The position numbers were made by a program, and so were the translations under genes. From the NCBI RefSeq assembly GCF_000740895.1, contig NC_025263.1, forward strand, positions 1,736,001 to 1,800,000: 64,000 nucleotides of DNA. The letters are read 5' to 3'. The stretch comes from Theileria orientalis strain Shintoku (Eukaryota > Apicomplexa > Aconoidasida > Piroplasmida > Theileriidae). Of this stretch, positions 1 through 11,817 are shown piece after piece. The notes beneath the pieces are model-generated. The model did no database searches. It was not told the DNA's origin and saw nothing but the letters and a program-made list of their open reading frames with translations. Each line of letters begins with the position of its first letter. The first letter of the stretch is position 1.

Positions 1-181
1 TGATTAATTATGAGCAGAGATACATGGATAATAACCTTGATATTTGTGTCTCAATTATAAGCAACCCCATTAGCGGCTTGCTGAACTGCCATACACAAAG
101 GAAACCACTAGAAACTTATTAAAACGACTAATCACTGTTAAAACAATCCAAATAGTCTTCCTTTTCTCGCTTGTAAACAAA

Positions 182-726
182 ATGTCAGATGATGAGGTTG
201 AAAGAAAACGTCCTCGCGTTTCAGATGGTACTAAATAGATAAACGTATATAGGATGCCTATTAGTTGTCTGTTTATTTAAATTTAATATTTTTTGATTTC
301 AAAATGATTCAGATGAGGATGAAGACGAAGTTGACGACCCTGAAGATGTCGATGACGTCGAAGATGATGCCTCCGAAAGTATTGTTTAGTTGTTTTTCTT
401 AAGTATATAATAATATTAACACATCTTTTTTAAACGTTGTTGAGTCGAACTATTGGAAACTGACTTGATACATCAAGATGTTGATTATATAACACATGAT
501 TTAAATCACTAATGTTATTATAGGCGATTCAGGTTCTAGCGAACAACCAAAAAGAAAGTCAGCTAGAACAGTCTCAAAGAAAAAATATTCATCTGAAGAA
601 GAGGATGAAGATGACGACGACGATGAAGAAGAAGAGGATGATGAGGAGGAAGATGATGACTCCGATGAATTTGACGAGGGAGACGAAGACGATTACGATG
701 TATGGAATAATCACTTAAATATATAG
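182..726 (+). CDS. small acidic, probably nuclear protein (hypothetical)
   Basis: A three-exon model (182-227, 313-378, 524-726) gives 104 aa in one frame. Both introns start with GT and end with AG. The protein opens with MSDDEVERKRPR, which has a short basic cluster that could act as a nuclear signal. It continues with long Asp/Glu runs interrupted by a basic patch (KRKSARTVSKKK). No catalytic domain is visible. Such acidic proteins are often chromatin or histone-binding factors, but that is inference from composition only. It lies about 400 bp upstream of CTU2 on the same strand. The last exon could extend through another GT near 697, so the C-terminus is less certain than the rest. Confidence 0.55.
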
Positions 727-1120
727 ATAGTGGAAAAAGGCAATAGTTAGGACTAGAATATATAGTAGAAGTATTGCTACTCCTATTATAGACAGTTGTT
801 TGATGCTAAGTAGAAAAAATAACGTACAGGAGGACGAATAGTTGATCCATTTTCATTAATAACACAAAAATTCAGTTGTCAATGTGTAATGTATCCATAT
901 GTGTACTAATATAGTATATGTGTTAGAATATTGATTAAAAGTGAGAGTAGCTGATGGGCCTTGGTAAGGTTGAAGTGTGAGGCTGTGTAAATCAGTAGGT
1001 CATAAATATGTACAGTGTAAACTGGTGGAATCGTGATGAAAAACAATCATTAAATCTAAAACTTTGATAATTTATGTAAAATAGCCTGTAAAATAAGATT
1101 TATAAGTAAATTTAGAATAA
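727..1120. other. intergenic spacer
   Basis: AT-rich spacer between the acidic protein and CTU2. No open frame or RNA gene was recognised. It presumably carries the CTU2 promoter and 5' leader. Confidence 0.5.
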
Positions 1121-2853
1121 ATGACAGGAAAATGTAGCTGTAAAATAGATTTGAAGGAAGTAAATGTAGAAAAAATAAAAAATAAAAATAATGAAAAGGA
1201 AAAGGAAGAAAAAGGTATAATAAAATGTTATAAATGTGAAAATATAGCAATAATTAACTCAAGAGTAAATACATGTAAAGAATGCTTTATAAACCTAGTT
1301 TCAAAAAATTTTAGAGGAAATTTGAGAACAAAATGCTTAAATAAAGTGGAAAAGAGAAGATTCTTAGCAATATTGGCATCAGGAGATTATGTGTCGACAA
1401 GTTTAATACACATGGTACTGAGTAGAAATAATGATAGACATTACAAGGAAGAGGTGGAAGAATATGAGGAAAATCATAGGGGAAAAGGAGTAAATATGAG
1501 GAAAATAACAGATTCAGATGATATTAAGTTGAGATTAATAGTAAATATAGAAGAAGCAGTGAGCGAAGAGGACTTTAGAAGAGAATCGAATGAATACTTT
1601 GAAACAGTGGAATCAGTATTCTTGAAGTTTAGCGGAGAATGTGGACTTGAAAAAGGAAGAGAAAGTACCAGTATAATGGAGAGTAAGATAAGTGATGTGA
1701 CAATAGCTAGCGTAAAAGGGTGTAACTTTTTACACACGAAAAGACAGTGCAAAGAAGACAATGATAGTGAAGTAGAAAAGAAGATGCCCAATAGATGTAA
1801 CGAAGAATGTGCTGAGTTTATGGAAAGGTGTAAGAAAGTGTACGAAGAAGACAGTGACTTGGGAACACACGTAAGGAGATTAGTAAAGTTGATAAATCTA
1901 AAGGCATATATACAGCAGTACGTAAGAAACAATGGAATAAATAGTAGTAAAATAAACGATAGTGGAATGGCTAGTGGTGTGAATGGACCGGATTCCAGGG
2001 ATAAAACAAATGTTAACAGCAACATTGATATAAATAGCACGAGTGATGGAATTGCAGAGGAAGGAAGTGGCATATACCTGTTGAGCGGAGATACGATGGA
2101 TGACATATGCAGGCAAACAGTGTACCTGACGTGTTTGGGCCTGGGAGAACAAGTGAGTTATAGAAGCGCATTCGTGGACACGGAGTCACTGGAAGGAGTT
2201 AAGATACTGAGGCCACTGAAGACGTTTTCAGACAAGGAAGTCGCATTCTACCACAGAATAAACAAACTGAGTCAGGTAGAAAAAATGTACACAAGTCCTA
2301 AATCGAGAGCAAGTATCTTGGGGTGTATCAACCTATTCACGGAAGAGATAAGCACACGAAGCTCGACCGGACTACACAACATAATCAAAGTCACAAACAG
2401 ATTAATAAGCACACCCAGGAAACAAAGTAACTGGTAGTATTAATAGTAGTATTAGTAGTACTAACAAGTGTACTACCAATAATAGTAATTAGTAATAGTA
2501 CTAGTCTCAGTAGTAATGACATAATATAGGATGTACAGTATGCGAAACACACGAAGAGGAGGATAGTGGCAAGAACAATGGAAATAAAGAATATGTAAGT
2601 GCAAGAGGATGATAGGCTTAGAATATACGATTAGAGTAGTATATAGTAACAAGCTATGTACTATGGTATTAATTGCGAGAAGGCCAACTAGAATAGTGAT
2701 AGCACTAAAAGATCAATAATGATGATAATGAGAACATTTTAGGTGTGTAACGGCTGTAATTATTTTAAAGAGGTCCATAGTGAGTCGTATGGATTTTTCA
2801 AGAATAAGTTCATTGAGGCACGTACACACGAGTCAAAGTGCCAGAACCAATAA
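1121..2853 (+). CDS. CTU2: cytoplasmic tRNA 2-thiolation protein 2 (CTU2/NCS2)
   Basis: Partner of CTU1 in the URM1-dependent 2-thiolation of wobble uridine 34 in tRNA-Lys, -Glu and -Gln. Exon 1 (1121-2426) shows the family's N-terminal zinc-ribbon cysteines (CYKC...CKEC). It continues with a conserved stretch resembling the start of the PP-loop-like domain (NFRGNLRTK...ILASGDY). Near its end lies the typical ILRPL...KEVAFYHRI segment. Exons 2 (2539-2594) and 3 (2743-2853) are needed to add the C-terminal cysteines (ICE, CNGC, SKC). Without them the frame would stop at 2437. The spliced protein is about 490 aa, in the usual range. The middle has a low-complexity insert rich in Asn and Ser (about residues 270-305). 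The catalytic cysteine resides in CTU1, so none is expected here. Confidence 0.75.
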
Positions 2854-3073
2854 TTTAAAAAATACATATCTTATGTAAAAAATAAGTATACATGTTAGAC
2901 AGAATATATATAAAGGGTACAAAACACGAGAAAATTCGATAGTTAGAAGTACTATTTAATGATAAAATGGTTGTCTAAAAATGGAACTCTAGAAAAGTGG
3001 TAGTTATTCTCGAGAAGAAGATTAGAGCTACAAATAGAAAAAGAATATGTATTGGTAAAAGGTAGCTCTAAAA

Positions 3074-5139
3074 ATGGCATTTAACAACTGTAAGCAGTGG
3101 AATACAGAATTTAAAGACATTTACGGGATGGATATAGAGTACGTAAAGAATAGCGAATTTGAAAAACTAAAAGACATAGTAACAGTATGGGAAGTAAGTG
3201 AATAGAATGAAAAGAAGAGGGACAATAAATAGTGACAAATATAATAATAGTAATGGTAATTGTAGTAATACTAACGACATTAGCGTCAGTGCCATTAGTA
3301 GTATTGTGTAGCTAGTAGTATTGGTAATAGTAGTAATAATAGTAGCAATAGTAGTAACAGTAAAAGCAGTAATAGTAACAGTAATAATAACACTAACAGC
3401 AATAATAATATTAAAAATAATAATGATTGCAATAACAATGATATTAGGTAATAAGGCTAATATCAAAATCAGATATCAACATAGATGACTCATTTGAATT
3501 CTTATCAAGTAATGCAACTATGTAGTATATGGAGAGTATATAAGTAGATATGGAATATGATAATTATGATAGTCAATAATGGAATTGATTAGGTTGTAAG
3601 TTGATTAATGGACATATTGGAAGGGAGTTTGATGAATGCGTGGAGAAGGGGTTGGCGAAGGCAAATTTACTATTTAATGAATTAGTACACATATCATCAA
3701 TACTTAAGCAATACTACATACCATCGATAAAGTGTAACGCTAAAGTGGTAAATAACAGTAACATAAACGGTAATATTACTACCAATGTGAACAATAACGG
3801 TAATGTTGCCAGTACTGGTAATAACGCCGTCGTCAATACAACAAATAACAATATTAAAGAGAATGATTTAAACCATATAACTAAAACCCCTAAATTGTTT
3901 AAAATCAATAGACCATTGAGAAACAACGTAAGTAGAACAACAGTGAGTACAAGTAACAGTAGTAAAGAAGGTACAGAAGATAATGGAAGTAGATGTAAAA
4001 TTAAATACTGTAACACATATAAAGAAAGTAATATTAAAATAACTGGCTATGGAAACAACGATTATGCGTACAACGCAAGTTTAAAGTACATAAGAAGAAA
4101 CGTACCATGCGTGATAATAAAAAATTATATTATTCTACATTTAATAAACGAAGGATCGGTGGGAAAGGTCTATTTGGCAATAGACTATAAGAAGAACGTG
4201 TACGCAGTAAAAATAATAACAAAAGGCGACGATTATCACACGTTTAACAAAATTAAGGATGAATTGTTAATAGCTAGTAAAATGAAACACGATAACATAG
4301 TGGAGACATATTCAATACTTGAAACAAATTCCAAACTATTAATATTTATGGAGTACTGCGCTGGAGGAGATTTGATAACATACATAAGAAGAAATGGAAG
4401 CATAAGTGAACAGGTGGTAAAGAAAATGTTCAAGATGCTACTGAGGTCCGTAAAGTACCTACACGACCTAAACATATATCACAGAGATATAAAGCCAGAA
4501 AACATATTACTGAAGCCAGTGAGTAGCGTTAGCTGCAACGGAAACATGAGTAACAGCGGTAACATGGTCGTAATGAATAACTGTAGCAAAAACGACGCAA
4601 ACAGCATCAATGTGTGTAACATTGGAGGTAACATCATCGGAATTAACAAAATACTGACCAACTATGTGCTGAAGTTGGGGGACTTCGGAGCATCAGTTAG
4701 GGCGAAAAACGACACCAGACTCTACGAAACGGTGGGAACGATGAGCTACGCAGCACCAGAATTGCTGGAAGGAGTGTCGGGGTACTACGGAGAAAAGGCG
4801 GACATGTGGAGCCTAGGAGTGGTCTTGTTTGCAATGCTGTACGGCCAGCTGCCGTACACGACGCAGGAGGAAAGCGTCGAGGGCATACTCAAGCAAATAA
4901 TGGGAAGGAAGTTGGCCTTCCCTAAATATAAAACAAGCGAAGAAGTGAAGCATCTCATTTCACTGATGTTGGAGATAAATCCACACAATAGAATTGGTCT
5001 GAAACAGGTGTGTTCGCACGAATGGGTAACGGGAAAGAGAATGGACATCGATCACGTAAAGGTAGTGGACCTTAAAAAGGAATCCATGGAAAAGGAAATA
5101 AACAGCACCCTGAACATAATAGTCGACGAAATAATATAA
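3074..5139 (+). CDS. serine/threonine protein kinase with Asn-rich insert
   Basis: Exon 1 (3074-3193, 40 codons, donor GTAAGT) joins in phase to exon 2 (3601-5139), giving 552 aa. The open frame of exon 2 has no ATG at its start, which supports the upstream exon. The kinase domain spans about residues 215-495. It has a glycine loop variant (NEGSVGKVY), the ATP-binding Lys in YAVKII, the catalytic loop HRDIKPEN, DFG at about residue 401 and an APE motif (AAPELL). All key catalytic residues are present. About 55 residues of Asn/Gly/Ser-rich sequence are inserted between the catalytic loop and DFG. The N-terminal 210 residues are Asn/Ser-rich and unassigned. Subdomain sequences look CAMK-like, but there are no EF hands, so I do not name a subfamily. 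Confidence 0.8.
3236..3450 (+). repeat. imperfect AGT/AAT triplet tract in kinase intron
   Basis: The kinase intron holds about 215 bp dominated by AGT, AAT, GTA and AGC triplets in long runs. The same triplet vocabulary recurs in other introns and spacers of the window. Confidence 0.7.
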
Positions 5140-5353
5140 AAAGGTGACCAAAGGTAAATGTGTACTAAAATAATTTAGTAAATATTGAATGGGTTGGTGG
5201 TACGTTAGGAAACAGTTGGGTGACAAAAGTTCATTTATGTGGTACAACAAAATATATAAATCCCTTAAACTGAGCAGTTTTGTAAACTGCCAATACATAT
5301 GTAAATTTTAAAAGTGAGAATAGATGAGGAAATAAAATAAAAATTGTAATTAC

Positions 5354-5896
5354 ATGGGTAAGCGGAGAAGAATGATTAAATTAGCGTATTTTTTATTAAA
5401 TTTTCGACAATACTGTGTACAAACCCCTTCTAAAACTAATAAAATTAATAAACTTGTGTAGTTTACTCGAATTTTAATAAAATAACGAAGCAATGGTGGG
5501 GAGCTACTCACTTTAGAGTCGGAAGTAGGAATCAGCCGAGGCCGAATAAAGGATTTAAACTCAGCCAGTTTGATTCAATAGGAAAGACGGTTGAGTATTT
5601 CAGGTAATTGGGAAAAATTATAGAAGAAATAGGTGGTGGAAGCGCCTACGAAGAGGCAACATAGCAAATGCAATCAATTCGATAAAAAATGATGAAAAAA
5701 ACATAGGTATGAAGTAATAAAGCACACATACGAATATAAACTTACAAAACAGAGTAAATGTGTCATTGTAGTTACATCGAGAGATATAGAAAAACTCGAA
5801 AGAGGAGAAGTGAAAATGCCAAAAAAAGATTTGTCAATCATATACAAGTACCTAGGAATAAATAATAGGCCTAAGGAGAAGAGGAGATACATATAA
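5354..5896 (+). CDS. small basic hypothetical protein with a 4-nt first exon
   Basis: The frame-consistent model has exon 1 ATGG (5354-5357, followed by GTAAGC), exon 2 5462-5603 and exon 3 5707-5896, giving 111 aa. Exon 2 has a clear open frame (WWGATHFRVGSRNQPRPNKG) with no usable in-frame ATG. Exon 3 is open over 63 codons and ends in a basic tail (KEKRRYI). All three phases match. I do not recognise the family. Size and basic charge would suit a mitochondrial or RNA-binding protein, but nothing in the sequence proves this. It sits between the kinase and the TUL1-like gene, all on the plus strand. The tiny first exon is the weakest part of the model. Confidence 0.45.
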
Positions 5897-5957
5897 GGAA
5901 AAGTTGCCGCTAAAAGGGCAAAAGTGAGTATATAATCGTGTAAAAAACTTGAGAAAA

Positions 5958-8900
5958 ATGCAAGAAGATGTTAACAGTAATCACCTGTTGATTAACATGG
6001 AAAACAGTAATAGAAGAAGGGCGAGAAGGACACCCTTGGGTTTTCCGATCTTCAGACAACGCAGACTTTCAGGAGAGTCGCAGGGCGAGGTAGAAGCGAA
6101 TCCAGACAGACCAGTGGAAGTATGCCTGTACATAGCGCTAGTGTTCGTCCTAATGCTGATACTGGGATTGAATTTCATCCCCTGGGCAGAAACGCCGTCA
6201 CTGCAAGGGGGCCCAGTGCTATTTAGCACATACTACACCTCGAAGTATAACCTGTGTCTGACCTACGAGGACAAAAATGCAGTAACCGGAGGAGAAGTGG
6301 GAGGAAGGGAGAAGGAGTGCATCGACGGAGACGTCGACATAACGCTGCTCTACAAGGACGTGGCCCTCGAGGGCTACTACAGAGTGTACGCAGTCTTCTC
6401 CTTCGAGCTGGACTACCAGGGCAAGTGGTACGCCCCGTGGAAGAAGAAGCACTTCTTCTCCTCGAAGAACAAAGATAAGCGCCTGGTGATAGGCCTGAGT
6501 AACCTAATACACCAGGGCACCATGAGAGCAACCAACGCGGAAGAGGCCCTAGAAAATATCTGGGACTACACATACTTGAAAAACATGAACGCAGAAAACA
6601 ACAGCAAAGACGCGAGTGCAGACGATAGCGACATTGAAGTCGTCAACGGTAGTGGAGATGGCCACGTTGCCAACAGGAGAACAGAGACTGTCAGTGATGT
6701 AACCGTAACGTCTACGGATCACAGTATTAGTAGTGGTGGTAATAGTAGTAGTGGTAATAGTAGTAGTAGTGGAAGTATTGGTGGTGGTACTAGTACTGGT
6801 AATATTGTTACTAGTAGTGGTAATGTTAATAGTACTAGTGGTATTGGTAATAATAACGTAACAGCTGTTAATGCTAGTGGTAGTAATAGTAGTAGCAATG
6901 AAGCAGGTAATAGTAAAATAAATGACGACAATGGAAATAGCGACATTGGTATCAGCAACAGTAGTAATAGTAGTGACTATGGTATGACTATTGGGAGTAC
7001 CCATGGAAATTATGTCACCGGTGCCACAGGGTTCACTTTAGACAGTACAGGTGACAGTGATGGTGAGACTGGGGGAGATGAAAGCGGGGATCTGATGGAC
7101 GACGAGTACGCAAAGCAGCTGAAAAAACAACTCTTGGAGTTCCTAAACAATGAGCTAAGAGAAGACGAAGACGATGAGAGCATCGAGAGAGACATAGAGA
7201 AGATAATAGGAGCAGGAACAGGATCGGATATGGATTTGGTATTCGCAAGTGGAGAAGATAACGAAAGCGAAACGACGGAAGGAGTGACGCTGTACCTTAA
7301 CTCCTTCGTGCCCAACTTCATAAACGTGAATAACATGTCGAGTAAAATGTTCAAAGGACTAACGAAGGGAGATAGCACGTATAACATATACAACGAAGGA
7401 AAGAGTCTGTTGAACAGCATAAGACTTAACACGTGGAACGAGTTCTCGAGCCAATTCAACGTGTACAACTATAACCTGCAGCTTAATTTGAAAGATAACC
7501 CGCTGGAATTATACCTGGCAAGTCAAAGAAAAAGAGGAAAAAAGAGTCGAGGAGGTAGGAGTGGAAGAGAAAAGATGAAAAACAAAGCGAAGTCGTTGAG
7601 GATGCTGGACGAGTTCTACCTCCTGAACCTGAGAAAGTTCGTACAAAACGAGTACCAGCACATATCGAACTTTGACACGTCACTGTTGAACATATTCAAC
7701 GTATTCAAGACGATGAATCCGTACAGACACTATTTTAAGAAGAAGAAAACGGAAACGAAGGAAACGGAAAGTAAAACGAGAAGGGAGGAGTCGAAGCACA
7801 TACCGGACGACGATGACGTGAAGCTGGACCAGGAAACGCTGAATAAGTATTTTGGACCAGTAGACTGGAATGCAAAGCCGTTAGAGAGTACAGCTGCTGA
7901 CGCCGTAGCCGTCAAGACGGTTAAGAGTAGCAGTGAGACTAATAAAATTAAAACCATAAGAATTGGAGGTAACAGCGATGAGTCAGACTCAGCAGACGGT
8001 AAGCAAGAGAAGGAAAGTGGAAGTGGCAGTGGCGGTTATGGTGGAGTAGGCGAGTCTGAGCGCAGCACGGGCGCCGGAACAGGGCCAGCGAGCGGAGAGA
8101 CGGACATAGAAGGGGCCATGTGGTGTAACGACATGAACGTGGACGTGACCTTCAAGGGAAAGGAAAAGAGCTTCAAGTCGCTGAGGACAGCAGCAAACGT
8201 GTTCCTGATCCTCTTCATGGCGAAGGCGCTGAGCGAAATAGGGCTCCTGTGGCGCCAGTTTGAAGTGGTCGAGTCGGCAGCACAGGGAAGAACAGTGAGT
8301 CTGATGACGCTCTCGCTGCTCAGCTTCCAGGACGTGCTGGACCTCTTCCTGCTGCTCTACCACGCAAACTCCTTCATCGACATGGCGCCAGGGTACCTGC
8401 TGATGATCATCTCGAAGGCGCTGATAATATGCATGCTCTACCAGAACCTGATCGTGCTGGTGTGGCGAGCCTCGCACTCGTACCACATAAGAAGAGGCTG
8501 GATGCAAACACAAAAGTCGTTTCTGCTGTTTTACAAGTAAGCAGGCTAGCTATGCTAGGGAAGGCTAGGCCACACCAGGCGTATTATTGTGTAGCAGATA
8601 CGATAGTAGCTGTGTAGTAGTTATGTTATTGGTATTGGTATTGGTATTGGTATTGTTATTGATATTAGTAGTTATGGTAATAGTTACCCTGTTGTTAATT
8701 ACGTAGCCCACTACTCATGGTGTTAGTTATGTAGGTAGCTAGGGCACCAGTTAGGTTAATAGTTATGGCGCTGCCTAAATGCTGAATATAAGCCAGTGAA
8801 TATTGACACTGTAGGTACTACTTCACGTTCATGGGAATCGTGGTCATCATACTGTACTTCTTCTACGAGGCGTTCCCGTTCCTGATCGTGCTCTCCTTCT

Positions 8901-9480
8901 GGTCGTGGGTGCCGCAGATACTGCTCGACGTGTGGAGAGGACACAACAACTCGCTGAGCATGGCCTTCATCGTCTCCTCAGTGGTGCTGAAGATGTTCTT
9001 CCCAATATACCTGTTCTTCACGCCGACAAACGTGTTCACCGTGGACAAGTTCGCCTCAGGATACCTGGGACAAAATCGCAAACTAGTGTACATTATAACC
9101 TTCATAGCGTCAGTGCAGCTGATACTGATCGCAGTGCAGAGGCTTAAGGGGCCGCGCTCCTTCGTGAGCTGGTCAATTCTGCCGAAGATATACTCGTACG
9201 TGCGGCCGTGGTCGAAGATCATGCAGGACGACGACCAGGAGTGCGTGATATGCATGTACGACATAGTGCAATCAAACAGGTAAGGAGCTGAGATACAACA
9301 GTTAATGATAAGCTGATTCTAACTAATAAGATAGTTGACTCAATACCGACAAATGTGTGTAGGGACTGGTGTCTGACGCCATGTGACCACTTATTCCACA
9401 CGAAGTGCCTTAAGGATTGGACGTCAATCAAGTTAGAGTGCCCTAACTGTAGACGGCCAATACCACCGATAACACAGTAG
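5958..9480 (+). CDS. TUL1-like multi-span membrane RING E3 ubiquitin ligase
   Basis: Three exons (5958-8536, 8815-9279, 9363-9480) join in phase to 1053 aa. An N-terminal membrane segment (VCLYIALVFVLMLILGLNFI) is followed by a large, probably luminal region. About six hydrophobic spans follow from residue 745 onward. A C-terminal RING-H2 domain is split by the last intron: CVIC, then TPCDHLFHTKC, then CPNC. This order matches the fungal Tul1 / DSC-complex ligases and plant FLYING SAUCER proteins, which ubiquitinate membrane proteins in the Golgi and endosomes. The luminal part carries a Ser/Gly/Asn tract encoded by AGT/GGT/AAT triplets. I chose ATG 5958 because the frame upstream offers only TTG. 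ATG 5997 is an alternative. Confidence 0.75.
6718..6915 (+). repeat. coding triplet repeat (Ser/Gly/Asn tract)
   Basis: A run of AGT, GGT and AAT codons in the TUL1-like gene encodes a Ser/Gly/Asn low-complexity stretch. It uses the same triplets as the non-coding repeat tracts nearby. Confidence 0.75.
8626..8680 (+). repeat. TTGGTA hexamer repeat in intron
   Basis: Tandem copies of TTGGTA, decaying to TTGTTA and TTGATA, lie inside the first intron (8537-8814) of the TUL1-like gene. Confidence 0.7.
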
Positions 9481-9677
9481 TAAAGGCCAGTACCACGATA
9501 ACAAAGTTGTAAAGACCAATATTACCGATAACAGAGTAGTAAAGGCCGAGTAATATCGTAAAAATAAATAGACTCAGGACTACGAATGAGTATTACATGT
9601 TACGAGTATTGTATTGCACGTGTATTAGGGCTTATTTTATCATAATAGCAATAATGTAGCTGTAAACGCAGTGTGTA

Positions 9678-11473
9678 TCACATTGACAAGGGGACGATGT
9701 ACCGCTCCAAGTCATCTTCCTGTTTGTGGAACTTGAGAAGCTTAAATTTGAAACTGGAGTTAGGTAGCTGGCCTCCGAAAAGGTGATTCAGGCTTATTCC
9801 TGTCAAATGTTAATGAGAATATGATAGATAAATCGATGCAATCGGCGTTAGTGCAGCCAATAGTGGTAAAAGCTATTTAAGAGTGGGATCTAGTTAATTC
9901 AAGCAGCAGTACCTGATTGATGGTATTTGAGCAGAGTGTGGTTCGACTTATCCCATATCTTAACGCCGTCAATGCCAAAAGTGATAAAATTATCCAATTC
10001 CACAAAGCTATAAATTGGACCTCTGAATAAAATATGTATTCACAGATAATGGTATATATAGTATAATAGACTAATTACAAGTAAATAGGTATAACTACCC
10101 GTGCAATTTGGAGTAATTAACGCTAAAGTCGTTCAAGTTAACCGTTATCAAGTTGCCATCTTCGCAGGTGATATAGCAACATATGGAGTATTTGTCCTAA
10201 AAATTATTATTACTATTAGTATTAGTATTGCTAGTAATAGCATTGCTAGTAATAGTAGTAGTAATATTATTAGTGGCAATAGTAGTAGTAGCAGTAGTAG
10301 TAGTAATATTAGTATTAGAAGTAGTAGCACAAGTAGTGGTAGTCTAGAAATAACATTAACGTTGATGTTAAAGGTACCTTGTACATCTTAATAGGGTTCG
10401 AACTCAACTGCTTGGAGAGAACAGTGTTAACATTGTCGTGGTGCCAGAACCTCAAGTTCCGATCCCTTGATACGGATAAAAAAGATACCCTACCGCCGTG
10501 AATACCATACAGTAGATTGCAAACCTAAAATTAAAATATAAAAATAGCTAAACTAGGTCAATGATTAAAGAAATAATGTATATATGTGAACACAAAATGT
10601 AATTACTAATGTAATTATAATATTAATGGTGAATAGTAGTCAAGAGTACCGATAAAACGTGCGATGTGTGTCCCAAATAGTTTTTTAAAACCAACTTGTT
10701 ACTAAATAGAGCCAATAAATCCACCAAACAAATATCTCCATTTGAGGAGGATAGTAGCAATTTTGAGTTATTACAGTCAATTTTGACATCAGTTATCTCA
10801 TTGTAAAATATCTGCTCACAGAACAGCAGGTTTCCCAGCCTAACCTACGTGAAATTATGTGTGTGTAATAACGACTACGAATACCCCTAGGTGTTATTAG
10901 TAGTAAACACACCTGCCATACGTATAATTTCCCACTCTTGCTGCCACAAAATAGCAGCTCTCCCTCTGAAGAAAAGTCCAGAGAAGTCATCTGAAAGAAA
11001 GTCATAGAAATTAGGTAGATAACACACTAATTATATAAACTTATAATGAGTAAAAGTAGTGTGTAATGGTATATAAACGTAGATTGAATATAAATACTAT
11101 TCATGGTAGATACGATTTCAGGCACGGAAGCTCTAAAAAGCTGATTATTAGCCAAAAAAACTAATTTGGCTTTGTCCAATTGCGAAATACAAAGTTGATT
11201 TTTAGAAATAACACAACCGTTTGAATTTGAAATAAAAGATTCCTAAGCAAACAAAGAGTCAGAATAACTGAGAATAAAATAAAGATATCAAACAGTAGCA
11301 ACAGAATGAATAACAGTATTAGGGCAGTTATGAGGGTAGTAAATAGTTGTAATAAAAGTAAATAATAATAAATAATAAATTCAGAGGTAACTAGAGTTTA
11401 CATTGGATATGGTCTCGCTTATCCGCCCATTCGAATCCAGGACGAAGATTCCTGACTTACCAACTCCAATCAT
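9678..11473 (-). CDS. WD40-repeat protein, probable IPI3/WDR18 (Rix1 complex)
   Basis: Eight exons on the minus strand (11473-11402, 11242-11114, 10990-10913, 10844-10650, 10524-10378, 10196-10099, 10022-9913, 9799-9678) join without a frame break to 316 aa. WD-type blades are visible: GSKSGKLYVWQ, SSSNGDICLVDL, GHTSHVLS...SRDRNLRFW and FGIDGVKIWD. The LFCGSKSGKLYVW blade and the later SVSRDRNLRFW blade resemble yeast Ipi3 and WDR18, which act in 60S pre-ribosome processing and ITS2 removal. The family call rests on blade order and remembered similarity, so it is moderate. The protein is shorter than yeast Ipi3. It lies tail-to-tail with the TUL1-like gene and head-to-head with RRP9. Confidence 0.65.
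10200..10345 (+). repeat. AGT/AAT triplet tract in IPI3-like intron
   Basis: The intron between 10378 and 10196 is mostly AGT, AAT and ATT triplets read on the plus strand, although the host gene is on the minus strand. Confidence 0.75.
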
Positions 11474-11817
11474 TGGAACAAGCAACTAAATATATTACAA
11501 ATAATTAAGGAATGCCATACAGATTTAATAAAAATATAATACAAACAATAAAATTGAGATTTTAATACAAATATAGTTATAGGTTTGTTTTAGTAACACC
11601 ATTGAAGCTGCATCATATTAATGTATAATTTTTTTAAATTTTAATTGTAACCACTGAAAAGGATATAAAACATAATAAAAAGAGTAACTGTGTAATAATA
11701 TGGTATATTGAGAATAAACGTGGTCTTAAAGAACGTAAACTGTGTAAAAATGAATCTTGACAGGGTGTAAACTAAAAAAATAAATATACTGATAAGAATA
11801 TAAAAATAAAATGAAGA
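11474..11817. other. divergent promoter spacer
   Basis: About 340 bp of AT-rich DNA between the head-to-head IPI3-like and RRP9 genes. No coding frame was seen. Both genes are predicted ribosome-biogenesis factors, so a shared bidirectional promoter is plausible. Confidence 0.45.

Noticed and set aside
1474..2106. 210-codon minus-strand frame inside CTU2
   Set aside because: It is a hydrophobic, Leu/Ser-rich shadow of an A-rich exon, with no domain. The plus-strand gene has clear family motifs.
6223..6573. Arg/Ser/Cys-rich minus frame inside the TUL1-like gene
   Set aside because: It has the composition of an antisense shadow of a GC-rich exon and overlaps a better-supported coding region.
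10101..10391. 96-codon plus frame with long Ser/Asn run
   Set aside because: It is the triplet repeat of an intron plus exon pieces of the minus-strand WD40 gene. There is no ATG at its apparent start.
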